NCBI RefSeq assembly: GCF_003129485.1
Contig: NZ_QFFG01000001.1
Span: forward strand, 124,001 to 188,000
Source: Polaribacter aquimarinus
GTDB taxonomy: Bacteria; Bacteroidota; Bacteroidia; Flavobacteriales; Flavobacteriaceae
DNA: 64,000 nt
Direction of reading: 5' to 3'
Shown here: positions 34,696-44,317 of the stretch, piece by piece
Layout: each line of letters starts with the position of its first letter
Numbering within the stretch: the first letter of the stretch is position 1
The notes under the pieces: model-generated
The model's input: only the letters and a program-made list of their open reading frames with translations
Told to the model about the DNA's origin: nothing
The model's database searches: none
Position numbers and translations under genes: made by a program

Positions 34696-35790
34696 ATGAT
34701 TGTAAAAGACATCACAAATTATTTAGAAAAATTAGCGCCATTAAATTACGCTGAAGATTTTGATAACGTTGGTTTATTAGTGGGTAATTATAATTCTGAA
34801 GTTTCTGGAGTTTTAGTAACCTTAGATACTTTAGAAGAAACTGTAGATGAAGCCATTGCTAAAAACTGTAATTTAATTGTTAGCTTTCATCCTATTATTT
34901 TTGGAGGACTAAAAAAATTAAATGGTAATTCTTATGTAGAAAGAGTCGTTTTAAAAGCTATAAAAAATGACATTGCCATTTATGCAACTCATACTGCTTT
35001 AGACAACTCTAAAAATGGAGTTTCTGCAAAAATGTGTGAGGTCATTGGACTTACCAATACTAAAATTTTAATCCCTAAAAAAGATATCATCAAAAAATTG
35101 ACCACTTATGTTCCTTTGGATAAAGCTGATGGATTGAGAAAATCTCTTTTTGAAGCTGGTGCAGGAAATATTGGAAATTACGATAATTGTTCTTTTAATG
35201 TTTTGGGTGAAGGAACTTATAGAGGTAATGAAAACTCAAAACCTACAATAGGAAAGAAAGGAGAAAATCATTCTGAAAAAGAAACTCAAATCTCTGTAAT
35301 ATTCGAAACCAAAAACGAATCTTCTATTTTAAAAGCTTTACAAGAAAATCATCCTTATGAAGAAGTGGCTTATGAAATTGTAACCACAGAAAATGTACAT
35401 CAAGATATTGGAATGGGAATGATTGGTGAGTTATCTTCTGAAATGGATGAAAAAGATTTCTTATTATATCTTAAAAGAACAATGAAAACCGATTGCGTTC
35501 GTCATTCTAATTTAATTCATAAAAAAATAAAAAAAGTTGCAGTTCTAGGAGGATCCGGAAGTTTTGCCATATCAACCGCAAAAAGGGCTGGAGCTGATGC
35601 TTATGTGAGTGCAGATTTTAAGTACCACGAGTTTTTTAAAGCAGAAAACAGCATACTTTTAGCCGATATTGGACATTATGAGAGCGAACAGTTTACAAAA
35701 AACCTTTTGGTTGATTATCTTACAAAAAAATTTAGTAATTTTGCAATCATTTTATCAGAAAAAAGTACAAATCCAATATATTATATATAA
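34696..35790 (+). CDS. Nif3-like dinuclear metal centre protein (YbgI/YqfO family)
   Basis: 364 residues. The N-terminal Nif3 domain reads LAPLNYAEDFDNVGLLVG and ATHTALDNSKNGVSAKM. The His in LIVSFHPIIFGGLKKL and the late VLGGSGSFAISTAKRAG and ADIGHYESEQFTKN motifs belong to the two-metal site. A middle ~110-residue insertion (TKILIPKKDIIKKL to HQDIGMGMIGELSS) is the PII-like CutA-type domain found in YqfO-type members. Its biochemical role is uncertain. It has been annotated as GTP cyclohydrolase 1 type 2 homologue. It is 2 bp from the coiled-coil gene downstream, with which it is commonly paired. Confidence 0.9.
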   Translation: MIVKDITNYLEKLAPLNYAEDFDNVGLLVGNYNSEVSGVLVTLDTLEETVDEAIAKNCNLIVSFHPIIFGGLKKLNGNSYVERVVLKAIKNDIAIYATHTALDNSKNGVSAKMCEVIGLTNTKILIPKKDIIKKLTTYVPLDKADGLRKSLFEAGAGNIGNYDNCSFNVLGEGTYRGNENSKPTIGKKGENHSEKETQISVIFETKNESSILKALQENHPYEEVAYEIVTTENVHQDIGMGMIGELSSEMDEKDFLLYLKRTMKTDCVRHSNLIHKKIKKVAVLGGSGSFAISTAKRAGADAYVSADFKYHEFFKAENSILLADIGHYESEQFTKNLLVDYLTKKFSNFAIILSEKSTNPIYYI

Positions 35791-35792
35791 AC

Positions 35793-36566
35793 ATGGCAAA
35801 GAAGAAAGAAATTTCGGTTGAAGCAAAGTTAAGAGCTTTATATGATTTACAATTAATCGATTCGAGAATTGACGAAATTAGAAATGTAAGAGGTGAATTA
35901 CCTTTAGAGGTTGAAGATTTAGAAGATGAAGTTGCCGGTTTAAATACACGTATTTCTAATTTAAATCAAGATGTTGCTAATTTAGAAACTGACATTAACA
36001 ATAAAAAATTAGCTATTGAAGAGTCTAATACTTTGATGAAAAAGTATGACGAACAACAAAAGAAAGTTAGAAATAACAGAGAATTTGATTCGTTAGCAAA
36101 AGAAATTGAATACCAAGAATTAGAGATTCAATTAGCTGAAAAAAGAATTAACGAGTACAAGGCTAAAATTGCTCAAAAAATGGAAGTGATTGATGCTACT
36201 AAAGAAAAATTAGCTAAGCAAGAGCAACATTTAGGGCATAAAAAAGCTGAGTTAGATGCTATTTTAAAAGAAACTGAAAAAGAAGAAGAATTGTTGATTA
36301 AAAAATCTGCTGAATTTTCTGAATCTTTAGAAGCACATTTATTTTCTGCTTACTCAAGAATTAGAAACAAAGTAAAAAACGGTTTAGCCGTTGTTGCTAT
36401 TGAGCGTGGAGCTTCAGGAGGATCTTACTTTACAATACCACCTCAAGTACAATTAGAAATTGCTAATAGAAAAAAAATTACAATAGATGAACACAGTGGT
36501 CGTATCTTAGTTGATGCTGCCTTAGCTGAAGAAGAAAAAGCTAAAATGGATAAGTTATTTTCTTAG
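35793..36566 (+). CDS. Coiled-coil protein of the C4 zinc-ribbon family that lacks the zinc cysteines
   Basis: 257 residues. Residues ~30-180 form a long antiparallel coiled coil (DVANLETDINNKKLAIEE, EYQELEIQLAEKRINEYK). The C-terminal part aligns with the C4-type zinc ribbon seen in proteins annotated as FlgN-like or zf-RING_7. Here the usual GxCGGCxxxxPPQ reads GASGGSYFTIPPQ and the usual CxxCGRIL reads DEHSGRIL. All four Cys are therefore replaced, while the framework residues remain. It is expressed with the Nif3-like gene (2 bp gap). The function is unknown. A strong terminator follows. Confidence 0.85.
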   Translation: MAKKKEISVEAKLRALYDLQLIDSRIDEIRNVRGELPLEVEDLEDEVAGLNTRISNLNQDVANLETDINNKKLAIEESNTLMKKYDEQQKKVRNNREFDSLAKEIEYQELEIQLAEKRINEYKAKIAQKMEVIDATKEKLAKQEQHLGHKKAELDAILKETEKEEELLIKKSAEFSESLEAHLFSAYSRIRNKVKNGLAVVAIERGASGGSYFTIPPQVQLEIANRKKITIDEHSGRILVDAALAEEEKAKMDKLFS

Positions 36567-36588
36567 TACAAGAAAAACATAAAACATA

Positions 36589-36617
36589 AAAAAACTCGAA
36601 GCTAAGCTTCGAGTTTT
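36589..36617. terminator. Bidirectional terminator
   Basis: ACTCGAAGC and GCTTCGAGT pair around TAA, flanked by A and T runs, between the coiled-coil gene and the convergent DUF349 gene. Confidence 0.85.
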
Positions 36618-36643
36618 TTATTTTCAAATCATTTTAATTATGT

Positions 36644-38533
36644 TTAATAATCTAATTTTCTTAAATAACTTAACTTTTCTTTCCAAATAGATAAATCGTT
36701 TTTAAACTCTTCAACTTTACTTTTTACATTTAGAACCAGAGGATTATCATCTTTAGCATTAGAAAAGAAACTTAAATTATTTTCTAATTGCTGAATTTCT
36801 TTTACAACTTCATCTATTTTCTTTCTTACAAAAAACTGTTCAGAATCCAATTTTCTAACATCATTATTAGCAATATAACCATCAACAACATTCGTAAATT
36901 TCATCATTACCATTTCTTGTTTACCCAAAGATAAACCTTCCAACAACTTATCTACCTGCTTGTTAAATTTACCTTCTAAATGTCTTGCATTTCTTGGTAA
37001 ATTTCCTAAATCTCTCCATTTATTAATTACTTCTATTACTTTATCTTTAGATGGTTTCTTCATCTCCTTAACTTCATCTAAAAATGCTTTTTTAGCATCT
37101 ACAACTCCTTGTTGTTCTTTATTTAAAGAATTCTTCTGCTGATGAAATCTATCAAAATAATGGTTGCAAGCACCTTTAAAACGTTTCCAAATATCATCAG
37201 AAAATTTACGAGGAACATGACCAATTTTTTTCCAGTCGGACTGAATTTTTTTCATGGTATTGGTTGTGGTTTCCCAATCTTCACTATCTTTTAATGATTC
37301 TGCTATTTCAATCAAAGCAATTTTCTTTTGCAAGTTTTCTTGCTGACCACTTTTTTCGTGTTTATAGAATATATTTTTAGCACTGTTAAACTTTTTAGTA
37401 GCTGCTTTAAACTTTTGCCAAACTTCTTCACTTTTATTGTATGGCAATTTCCCTGCATTAAAATATTCTTGCCTTAAAGATTCTATCTCTTTGATACTTT
37501 TTTGCCAATCGTTATGCGATTTATTATTTGAAGAGTCGTAAGTATTAATCTTAGCAATAACTTCTAACTTTTTCTCAATAATATCTTTATATTTAGAACG
37601 CATTTCCCTAAAATATTCATGCCTTCTATCATGAATTTTTTTAGTTGCAGAACTAAATTTATGCCATACCTCTTCTCTCATTTCTTGAGATACTGGTCCA
37701 ATATCTTCTTTCCAAGTTTTATGTAAATCTTGTAATTTTTTAAACGCAACATTAATATCAGCTTCTTCTGCAAGAGCCTCAGCTTTTTCTATAATTTTTA
37801 ATTTTTCTTCTAAATTATGTTTAAAATCTAAATCTCTAAAATCATTACTTAAATGCAATAAATCGTAAAAGCGCTCAACATGATGATGATATGTTTTCCA
37901 AGTATCGTTATAATGATTTTTAGGAACTGGACCAATAGTTCTCCAAAACTCCTGCAATTCTCTAAAACTCTTATACATGGTAGAAGTATCTGCGTTTACA
38001 ATTAAATCCTTTAATTGCTCAATAACAGTAAGTCTTTTCTCTAAATTTACAGATAATTCTTTTTCTAAATTTTTATAATAAGCATCTCTTTGCTTCTTAT
38101 AATCAGATAGTAATTTATTGTATTCTGATTTTACTGGACTCGAAAACTGAAAGTCTATAGAATTGCCACCAGCCTCTAAAAAAGCAGCTTTTTTCTCAGC
38201 CAACAAAGTACCAAACTTTTGATTAAAAGTACTCTTAATTCCTTCAACCTGAGATTTTACTTTTTGAACTGGATTATTGGATAATACTTTTTTTAGTTCA
38301 GTAACTAAATCTTTTAAAGAAAGTATTGTATAATCAATGGTTGGGGTTTCATCTTCTTTAGATACGTCTTTTTCAGCATCTTCAGCCATAGATTTTTCAA
38401 TTTCTCCAATGGCGTTAGAAGTTTCATCAACCTTTGGTTTAGAATCTTCAGTTATTTCTTCTAAAGTAGGTTTTGGAGTTTCTTCTACTTTTTGTGCTTT
38501 CTTTTCAGTATTTTCATCATTATTATCTAACAT
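36644..38533 (-). CDS. DUF349 repeat protein
   Basis: About 629 residues from the ATG at 38533. A possible upstream start at 38566 would add an atypical MVLYKTLNIVD. An acidic N-terminus (MLDNNDENTEKKAQKVEETP) is followed by at least five DUF349 units of ~70 residues. Each contains a W-x(5-7)-W or LQ-x-x-W-K pattern, for example ELQEFWRTIGPVPKNHYND, KLQDLHKTWKEDIGPVSQEM, and IQSDWKKIGHVPRKFSDDIW. The protein is all-helical and cytoplasmic. The function is unknown in Bacteroidota. Confidence 0.88.
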   Translation of the reverse strand: MLDNNDENTEKKAQKVEETPKPTLEEITEDSKPKVDETSNAIGEIEKSMAEDAEKDVSKEDETPTIDYTILSLKDLVTELKKVLSNNPVQKVKSQVEGIKSTFNQKFGTLLAEKKAAFLEAGGNSIDFQFSSPVKSEYNKLLSDYKKQRDAYYKNLEKELSVNLEKRLTVIEQLKDLIVNADTSTMYKSFRELQEFWRTIGPVPKNHYNDTWKTYHHHVERFYDLLHLSNDFRDLDFKHNLEEKLKIIEKAEALAEEADINVAFKKLQDLHKTWKEDIGPVSQEMREEVWHKFSSATKKIHDRRHEYFREMRSKYKDIIEKKLEVIAKINTYDSSNNKSHNDWQKSIKEIESLRQEYFNAGKLPYNKSEEVWQKFKAATKKFNSAKNIFYKHEKSGQQENLQKKIALIEIAESLKDSEDWETTTNTMKKIQSDWKKIGHVPRKFSDDIWKRFKGACNHYFDRFHQQKNSLNKEQQGVVDAKKAFLDEVKEMKKPSKDKVIEVINKWRDLGNLPRNARHLEGKFNKQVDKLLEGLSLGKQEMVMMKFTNVVDGYIANNDVRKLDSEQFFVRKKIDEVVKEIQQLENNLSFFSNAKDDNPLVLNVKSKVEEFKNDLSIWKEKLSYLRKLDY

Positions 38534-38641
38534 ATCTACAATGTTTAAGGTCTTATATAATACCATTATTATATATTTTATAAAGATAATGACTACTTGG
38601 TGAATCTACAAGTACTGAAAATGTTAAAAAATTAAAATGAT

Positions 38642-39400
38642 TTAGTCATCATTCCAAATTCTCCAAGATTCTTCTGCTTGTAATTCTAACATTTTATGAC
38701 CATTTTTAATGGTAGCTCCTTTTTTTAAACCTTTTTTAAGGAAAGTCGTAACTTCTGGATTGTAAATCAAATCGAACAAAAGATGCTTTTCTGTTAGAAA
38801 TTCATATGGAATATTAGGGCATTTTTCAATATCTGGTGATGTTCCTAGAGGAGTACAGTTTACTATAACAGTATATTTTTTTAAAACTTCTTCTGTTATG
38901 TCTAGATAAGAAATTTGTTTTTTTCCATTTGGATTCCTCGACACGAATTTCACTTTAATATCATTCTTTTTAAGAGCATAAGCAACGGCTTTAGAAGCAC
39001 CTCCAGTTCCTAAAATTAGTGCTCTTTTATGATGTTTTTTAAAGAATGGATAAATTGAGTTTTCGAACCCCACTACATCTGTATTATATCCTTTTAAATT
39101 ACCACGTTTAGTAAATTTAATTGTATTTACAGCTCCAATTTCTTTTGCTGTTTCATCTAATTTATCTAGGTATTGCATTACTTCTTCTTTATAGGGAATG
39201 GTAACATTGATACCATTTAAGGTATCTTTGTTTTTTTTCAAAACCTTAGGAAGTTCATCAATGTTTTGCAAATCAAAATTAACATATTTGTGTTTTTTTA
39301 ACCCTAAATTTTCAAATTTTTTGGTAAAATAACCTCTCGAAAAAGAGTAGGAAATATTTTTTCCTAACAAACCAAATAATTTATTTTTTCTTTCTTCCAT
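38642..39400 (-). CDS. aroE: Shikimate dehydrogenase
   Basis: About 252 residues, with ATG at 39400 preferred over the in-frame start at 39409. It reduces 3-dehydroshikimate with NADPH. The substrate site is KLFGLLGKNISYSFSRGYF and INVTIPYKEEVMQYLDKLD, with the catalytic Lys in PYKEE. The nucleotide-binding loop is ALILGTGGASKAVAYAL, followed by a late DLIYNPEVTTFL. The length is slightly short but all core motifs are intact. It overlaps the upstream DUF368 gene by about 20 bp, so the two are coupled. Confidence 0.95.
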   Translation of the reverse strand: MEERKNKLFGLLGKNISYSFSRGYFTKKFENLGLKKHKYVNFDLQNIDELPKVLKKNKDTLNGINVTIPYKEEVMQYLDKLDETAKEIGAVNTIKFTKRGNLKGYNTDVVGFENSIYPFFKKHHKRALILGTGGASKAVAYALKKNDIKVKFVSRNPNGKKQISYLDITEEVLKKYTVIVNCTPLGTSPDIEKCPNIPYEFLTEKHLLFDLIYNPEVTTFLKKGLKKGATIKNGHKMLELQAEESWRIWNDD

Positions 39401-40388
39401 AATAATCAATAATCAAAATTAAACCAATACCAACGATGATATAAAAAATGGCAATCCAAGTTTCTGAGTCATAAAAATCAGGAACAAAACGTTCGTAATT
39501 TTCAACAATTTTATTTCCTTTTTTATCTAAAACAAATTCTTCTTTATTTTTTAAATACAAAGTATTTTTCCAAGGCCAAACGATACCTAAAGAACCCGTA
39601 ATAAAACCAATAATAATTGCATTTACAATTTGGTGCCATCGTTTTAAAACATATCCTAAAACATGTGAAATAGAAACCAAACCAAAAGCAGAACCCGCGG
39701 TAAAAACACTTATTATTTTTAAATATCTAATTTTAATTGGGTCTGATAATACTTCGAAATTTCCTGATAATAAATTGGTAATTACAAAGAATAGTTCGTT
39801 TACAGAATCTACTAAAAGTAATACATAATTCCCCATTAAAATCAAGATAAACGATCCTGAAAGTCCTGGAAGCGTCATTCCTGAAACACCAATAATTCCA
39901 CATATAAAAACAAACCAAAGATTATCATTTTCTGTAGCAGGAGTTAAAAAACTGATTCCTAAACCAATAGACACCCCTACAATTAGTGATAAAATATTTT
40001 TAAAATTCCAATCTCCAAAATCTTTACCTATATAGTATATTGAACCAATAATCATCCCAAAAAACCAACTCCAAACATAGAGTTCGTAATTAGCTAAAAA
40101 ATAATCTAAGACCAAAGAAATGCTGAAGTAACTAAAAATACTTCCTCCCATAATCAGTAGTAAAAACTGACCGTTAACATATCTGTAAAAACTAGTAAAA
40201 CGCCCGTTAAAAAGTAGTTTAAATGCTTTTAGGTTTATCTTACGAAACGAGTAAATAAGTTCTTCATAAAACCCAAAAACAAAAGATACTGTACCTCCAG
40301 AAACACCAGGTACTTTATTTGCTGCACCCATTGCCAAACCTTTTAAAAAAAGATAAATTTTCTCTATAAGAGGTCTTTCTCTTTGCAT
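39381..40388 (-). CDS. DUF368 (PopT-type) membrane protein, downstream copy
   Basis: 335 residues, 8-9 membrane helices. The family signature MGAANKVPGVSGGTVSFVFG is at the N-terminus, and the second half of the inverted repeat carries SGMTLPGLSGSFILILMGNY. DUF368 proteins such as PopT were shown in recent work to move undecaprenyl phosphate back across the inner membrane for cell-wall and LPS carriers. The assignment here is by family. It shares its start base with the stop of the upstream paralogue, and overlaps aroE downstream. Confidence 0.88.
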   Translation of the reverse strand: MQRERPLIEKIYLFLKGLAMGAANKVPGVSGGTVSFVFGFYEELIYSFRKINLKAFKLLFNGRFTSFYRYVNGQFLLLIMGGSIFSYFSISLVLDYFLANYELYVWSWFFGMIIGSIYYIGKDFGDWNFKNILSLIVGVSIGLGISFLTPATENDNLWFVFICGIIGVSGMTLPGLSGSFILILMGNYVLLLVDSVNELFFVITNLLSGNFEVLSDPIKIRYLKIISVFTAGSAFGLVSISHVLGYVLKRWHQIVNAIIIGFITGSLGIVWPWKNTLYLKNKEEFVLDKKGNKIVENYERFVPDFYDSETWIAIFYIIVGIGLILIIDYYGRKKK

Positions 40389-41311
40389 TATTTTTTTTGG
40401 ACTGCGATTCTTTCCATCAATAAAATTAAACCAAAACCTACAATTGCTAAAATGATTGCTAAAGTTAATTGTGAATCTCCATTAAAAGAAAGTGGAGAAA
40501 CACTTTGTTGGTTGAAAGGCACTTCTACACCATGAGAGTTTGTACGCCAAGTAAGTGTTTCTTTCCAAGGCCAAATTTTATTTAAAGAACCGATGATAAA
40601 ACCTGTTAAACCTGCTAGTGTTGCATTTTTATAATTGGCAAACAACCATTTTAAAACTTTCGAAAAACTTAATAGACCAACTATTGCTCCTAAACCAACT
40701 GCTGCAATAGTTTTTATATCTCTGTCATTCACAGCTGCTAAAATTGGTTTATATGCTCCAAGTAAAACTAAGATAAAAGCACCTGAAATCCCTGGTAAAA
40801 TCATTGCACAAATTGCTATTGCCCCTGCTAAAAACAAAAATAATAAAGACGAGTTTTCAGAAACCAAAGGGTTTAAAGTTGTAATATAATATGCTAAAAA
40901 AGCGCCTAAAACCAAAGCTATAATTGAGATAACATTCCACTTTGTGATTTGTTTAGCGATATAAATAATACTCGCTAAAACCAAACCAAAGAAAAAAGAC
41001 CATAACAAAATAGGCGCGTTCTCTAACATCCATTTAATGGCTTTTGCCAAAGAAACGATACTCACAAAAATTCCAATAAATAATGCTGCTAAGAAATTTC
41101 CATTTAGTTGTTTCCATGCAACTTTTATTCCATCAGTTTTTAAGGTTTTAAGTAGTTTTAAACTCACATTACTAATAGAACCTAGTAATTCTTCATAAAT
41201 ACCAGAGATAAAAGCGATAGTTCCACCAGAAACACCAGGAACAACATCTGCAGCTCCCATTGCCATTCCTTTAAGTCCGATTACTAAATAGTCTTTTAAT
41301 TTTCTACTCAT
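40388..41311 (-). CDS. DUF368 (PopT-type) membrane protein, upstream copy
   Basis: 307 residues, a paralogue of the next gene downstream. Signature GAADVVPGVSGGTIAFISG near residue 19 and AICAMILPGISGAFILVLLG near residue 170. The C-terminal WKETLTWRTNSHG stretch parallels that of the other copy. Undecaprenyl-phosphate recycling is the known family function. The two DUF368 genes and aroE form a tight minus-strand operon. The sequences are clearly diverged, so the duplication is old. Confidence 0.88.
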   Translation of the reverse strand: MSRKLKDYLVIGLKGMAMGAADVVPGVSGGTIAFISGIYEELLGSISNVSLKLLKTLKTDGIKVAWKQLNGNFLAALFIGIFVSIVSLAKAIKWMLENAPILLWSFFFGLVLASIIYIAKQITKWNVISIIALVLGAFLAYYITTLNPLVSENSSLLFLFLAGAIAICAMILPGISGAFILVLLGAYKPILAAVNDRDIKTIAAVGLGAIVGLLSFSKVLKWLFANYKNATLAGLTGFIIGSLNKIWPWKETLTWRTNSHGVEVPFNQQSVSPLSFNGDSQLTLAIILAIVGFGLILLMERIAVQKK

Positions 41312-41386
41312 TTTAAAGTTGATTTTTGAGAAACGAAGATAAAGGATTTTAGAGAAAAGTTAACAAAAATCAACTTTCAATATTAT

Positions 41387-41394
41387 TATCTTTG
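41387..41394 (+). promoter_or_regulatory. Candidate -7 element (TATCTTTG) for the MBL-fold gene
   Basis: TATCTTTG fits TAnnTTTG and lies 26 bp before the ATG at 41421. A TTT but no clear TTG lies at -33. Confidence 0.45.
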
Positions 41395-41420
41395 GTATAA
41401 CAACTTATTAAGCTCATATC

Positions 41421-42191
41421 ATGAAAAAAATTCTATTTGTTTTTCTATTAACTTCTATTACTCTTGCTTGTAAAAAAAATGAGCAAAAAGAAAAAAATGC
41501 TTTGGTAGTAAAGAATAACCAAATTGAGAATGAAAAAGTTAAAATCACTCCAATAACTCATGCTACTGTTGTTATTCAATTTAAAAACCAAAACATTTAT
41601 TTAGACCCAACTGGTGGAGCAGGTACTTTTTCGAAATTTAAAAACCCTACTTATGTTTTGATAACAGACATACATGGAGATCACTTGAATATCAAAACAC
41701 TACAAGCTTTAGACCTTAAACAAACCACTATAATTGCTCCGAAGGCAGTTGCTGAAAAGATTAAAACGATTAATGCTCAAAAAATTATAGTGATGAATAA
41801 TGGAGATAAAAAATCTATAAATAACTTTAAAATTGAAGCTATTCCTATGTATAATTTGAGAGAAGAAGCTTTAAGGTTTCACCCAAAAGGTAGAGGAAAC
41901 GGATATGTGATTACAATTGGCAATGAACGTATTTATTTTTCGGGTGATACTGAAGATATCCCAGAAATGCGAAACTTAAAAAATATAGATAAAGCTTTTA
42001 TCTGCATGAATTTACCTTATACTATGAATATAGAAAGTGCAGCTGATGCTGTATTAGCATTTAAACCTAAGAAAATATACCCTTACCATTACAGAGGATC
42101 TAATGGATTAAGTGATGTTACAAAATTTAAACAAATTGTAAATAATAAAAACTCTTCTATAGATGTGATTCAATGGAATTGGTACCCTTAA
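41421..42191 (+). CDS. Lipoprotein with metallo-beta-lactamase fold (UlaG-like hydrolase)
   Basis: 256 residues. A lipoprotein signal ends LLTSITLACKKNE (Cys at residue 17). The MBL fold shows ITPITHATVVIQFKNQNIYL, the metal motif DIHGDHLN, IYFSGDTEDIPEMRNL, and a late KKIYPYHYRGSNG. The pattern is that of UlaG-like MBL hydrolases (HATVVI start, HGDH). The substrate is unknown, and as a lipoprotein it acts in the periplasm or at the surface. It is transcribed alone and convergent with the TPR gene. Confidence 0.85.
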   Translation: MKKILFVFLLTSITLACKKNEQKEKNALVVKNNQIENEKVKITPITHATVVIQFKNQNIYLDPTGGAGTFSKFKNPTYVLITDIHGDHLNIKTLQALDLKQTTIIAPKAVAEKIKTINAQKIIVMNNGDKKSINNFKIEAIPMYNLREEALRFHPKGRGNGYVITIGNERIYFSGDTEDIPEMRNLKNIDKAFICMNLPYTMNIESAADAVLAFKPKKIYPYHYRGSNGLSDVTKFKQIVNNKNSSIDVIQWNWYP

Positions 42192-42213
42192 AGAAAATAA
42201 GTTTTAATTGGTT

Positions 42214-43584
42214 TTACTCCATAGCCTTTTTAAAATCATTCAATAATTTTTGTACTTTTTGAGAATCATATACTGTTGGAAACAACTCATTTAAAATAGA
42301 GCTGTATTCGTAATCTATTTTAAGCGCTGTGGTTAAGTGATTAAACCCGTATTTTTCTCTGTTTAAAACTATAAACAACCCTGCTAATCTATATTCTATT
42401 TCAGCAAAATCTCTGTAAATCTTTTTTGCTTTAATTAAAATATTTAATGCATCATTAAATTCGCCTAAAAAAGATAAAACGTCACACAACCCGATATAAA
42501 CTTCTATATCATCATCATTTAAATTTAAACAATTTTTAAAACCTGAAACAGCTTCTTCATAAAAATTCAATTTCAAATTAATTTCAGAATAACGCCTCCA
42601 ATACATTGCATTATCTTCTTCAATCTTTAAAGCTTTAGAAATATAGTAAGATGCTTTTTGATAGTTTTCTTGTTGGTAAAATAAGTCTGTAAGTAAAACC
42701 CAACCTTTATCCAATAAAGGATCTTCGTGAACTGCCTTTTTATAAAAAGAAATAGCTTCGTTAAAATTACCTAATTTTTCATGGCATTCTCCTATTCTAA
42801 CATAAGCAAAAGCTGTAGCATCATCTAACTCTAAAGTAATTAAATAATTATCTATTGCTTCTTGATAACGTTCTAATTGCTCTAAAGTTTTTGCTTTTTC
42901 TAAGTACCCACCTATAAAAGATTCATCTATTAAAACTGCATAATCAAAAGAAGTTAAAGCTTTTTTAAACATATCTAATATATAGTATTGTCTACCTAAT
43001 TGATGCCATGCTACTTCACAATACGGATTACTATCAATATAAGAATTTAAAAATTTTATAGCTGCTTCATGCTCTTTTTCCATATCAAAACAATACACAA
43101 CATTGTATAGCGCTGAATAATCTTCGTAATCTACATCGATACATTTTGCAAAACTCAATCTTGCGTTTTCAAAATCATCTAAATAAAGATATTCCATCCC
43201 TAAAAGAGACCATACATCAACTTTATCTTTAGTAAAGCTTAGTGACTGTTTTAAAAATTTTATAGCTTCTTTATGGTTTCCTTTTTTAGAACTAATGGTT
43301 GCTTTTTGTATAAAAACTTCATCATTGTTAGGTTCTAAACGTTCTATTCTCTTTAATAACAATGAAGCTTTATCTAAGTCATCTTCAAAAATATAAAGTT
43401 CTACCTGAAGTAATTTTAAGTCGATGGATGCAGGATGTTGTTGTAAACCTAATTTTACCGCTTTTTTAGCCAAAGCGTGTTTACCTGCATCTAAATAATG
43501 GATAATAATTTCTTCAAACTCAACCAAATCAAAGAAATATACTGCATTGGTTTTGAGCATGGATTCAAATTTTAATAGAGACAT
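42214..43584 (-). CDS. TPR-repeat protein
   Basis: 456 residues built almost entirely of TPR units from ~residue 30 to 440, for example AIKFLKQSLSFTKDKVDVWS, AIDNYLITLELDDATAFAYV, and AISFYKKAVHEDPLLDKGWV. There is no signal peptide, so it is cytoplasmic. No catalytic domain is visible, and it is probably a scaffold. It is widespread in Flavobacteriaceae. The intergenic region upstream also carries the pyrR promoter in the other direction. Confidence 0.85.
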   Translation of the reverse strand: MSLLKFESMLKTNAVYFFDLVEFEEIIIHYLDAGKHALAKKAVKLGLQQHPASIDLKLLQVELYIFEDDLDKASLLLKRIERLEPNNDEVFIQKATISSKKGNHKEAIKFLKQSLSFTKDKVDVWSLLGMEYLYLDDFENARLSFAKCIDVDYEDYSALYNVVYCFDMEKEHEAAIKFLNSYIDSNPYCEVAWHQLGRQYYILDMFKKALTSFDYAVLIDESFIGGYLEKAKTLEQLERYQEAIDNYLITLELDDATAFAYVRIGECHEKLGNFNEAISFYKKAVHEDPLLDKGWVLLTDLFYQQENYQKASYYISKALKIEEDNAMYWRRYSEINLKLNFYEEAVSGFKNCLNLNDDDIEVYIGLCDVLSFLGEFNDALNILIKAKKIYRDFAEIEYRLAGLFIVLNREKYGFNHLTTALKIDYEYSSILNELFPTVYDSQKVQKLLNDFKKAME

Positions 43585-43708
43585 AACTATGATATTTGAA
43601 TTATTACTTTAAAAGTACTATAAGTCTTACATCACTTTTAAAATCCAAACATTTGTTTTTAACAATTTAATTAACAAATTCTAATATTTTATTTAGTTGT
43701 GATAAATT

Positions 43709-43738
43709 TTGCATATACATTTATTTGCAGTAATTTTG
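43709..43738 (+). promoter_or_regulatory. pyrR operon promoter, TTG-N19-TAATTTTG
   Basis: TTG at 43709-43711 and TAATTTTG at 43731-43738 are separated by 19 bp, the typical Bacteroidetes sigma-A spacing. Transcription would start near 43745, about 30 bp before the pyrR ATG. Confidence 0.75.
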
Positions 43739-43776
43739 ATTTTCAATAGCTATCAAGCTAATTTGATAGGTTTCTT

Positions 43777-44316
43777 ATGAGCAAAAAAACACTTCTTAAC
43801 TCAAAAGATATTGAAATAATTTTACATCGATTGGCATGTCAGTTAATCGAAAATCACAACGATTTTTCCAATACTGTTTTAATTGGCTTACAACCTAGAG
43901 GTAGTTTTTTGGCAAATAGATTAGCAAAGTTATTAGAAAAAGAATACCATATAAAAAACTTACAATTAGGTCTTCTAGACATTACGTTTTATAGAGATGA
44001 TTTTGGGAGAAGAAAGGCTCCTTTAGCAGCCGAAACTAACAAAATGGAATTTTTAATTGAAGGTAAAAAAGTTATTATTATCGATGACGTTTTGTATTCT
44101 GGAAGAAGTATTCGAGCTGCTTTAACTGCAATGCAATCTTATGGTAGACCCGATAATATTGAGTTGCTCGTTTTAATTGATAGAAGATTTAGTAGACACC
44201 TACCAATACAACCTGATTATAGAGGTAGACAAGTAGATGCTATTAATAAAGAACGCGTTTTGGTAACTTGGAAAGAAACACATAAAAAGGACTCGGTCTA
44301 TATTGAATATAAGTAA
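43777..44316 (+). CDS. pyrR: Bifunctional pyrimidine operon regulator / uracil phosphoribosyltransferase
   Basis: 179 residues. The PRPP-binding loop is VIIIDDVLYSGRSIRAALTA. LIGLQPRGSFLANRLAKLLE and QLGLLDITFYRDDFGRR are typical PyrR segments, and the C-terminus has VLIDRRFSRHLPIQPDYRGR. PyrR attenuates pyr genes by binding RNA when UMP is high, and has weak UPRTase activity. No attenuator hairpin is evident in its own short leader. pyrB starts 2 bp after its stop. Confidence 0.95.
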   Translation: MSKKTLLNSKDIEIILHRLACQLIENHNDFSNTVLIGLQPRGSFLANRLAKLLEKEYHIKNLQLGLLDITFYRDDFGRRKAPLAAETNKMEFLIEGKKVIIIDDVLYSGRSIRAALTAMQSYGRPDNIELLVLIDRRFSRHLPIQPDYRGRQVDAINKERVLVTWKETHKKDSVYIEYK

Positions 44317-44317
44317 T

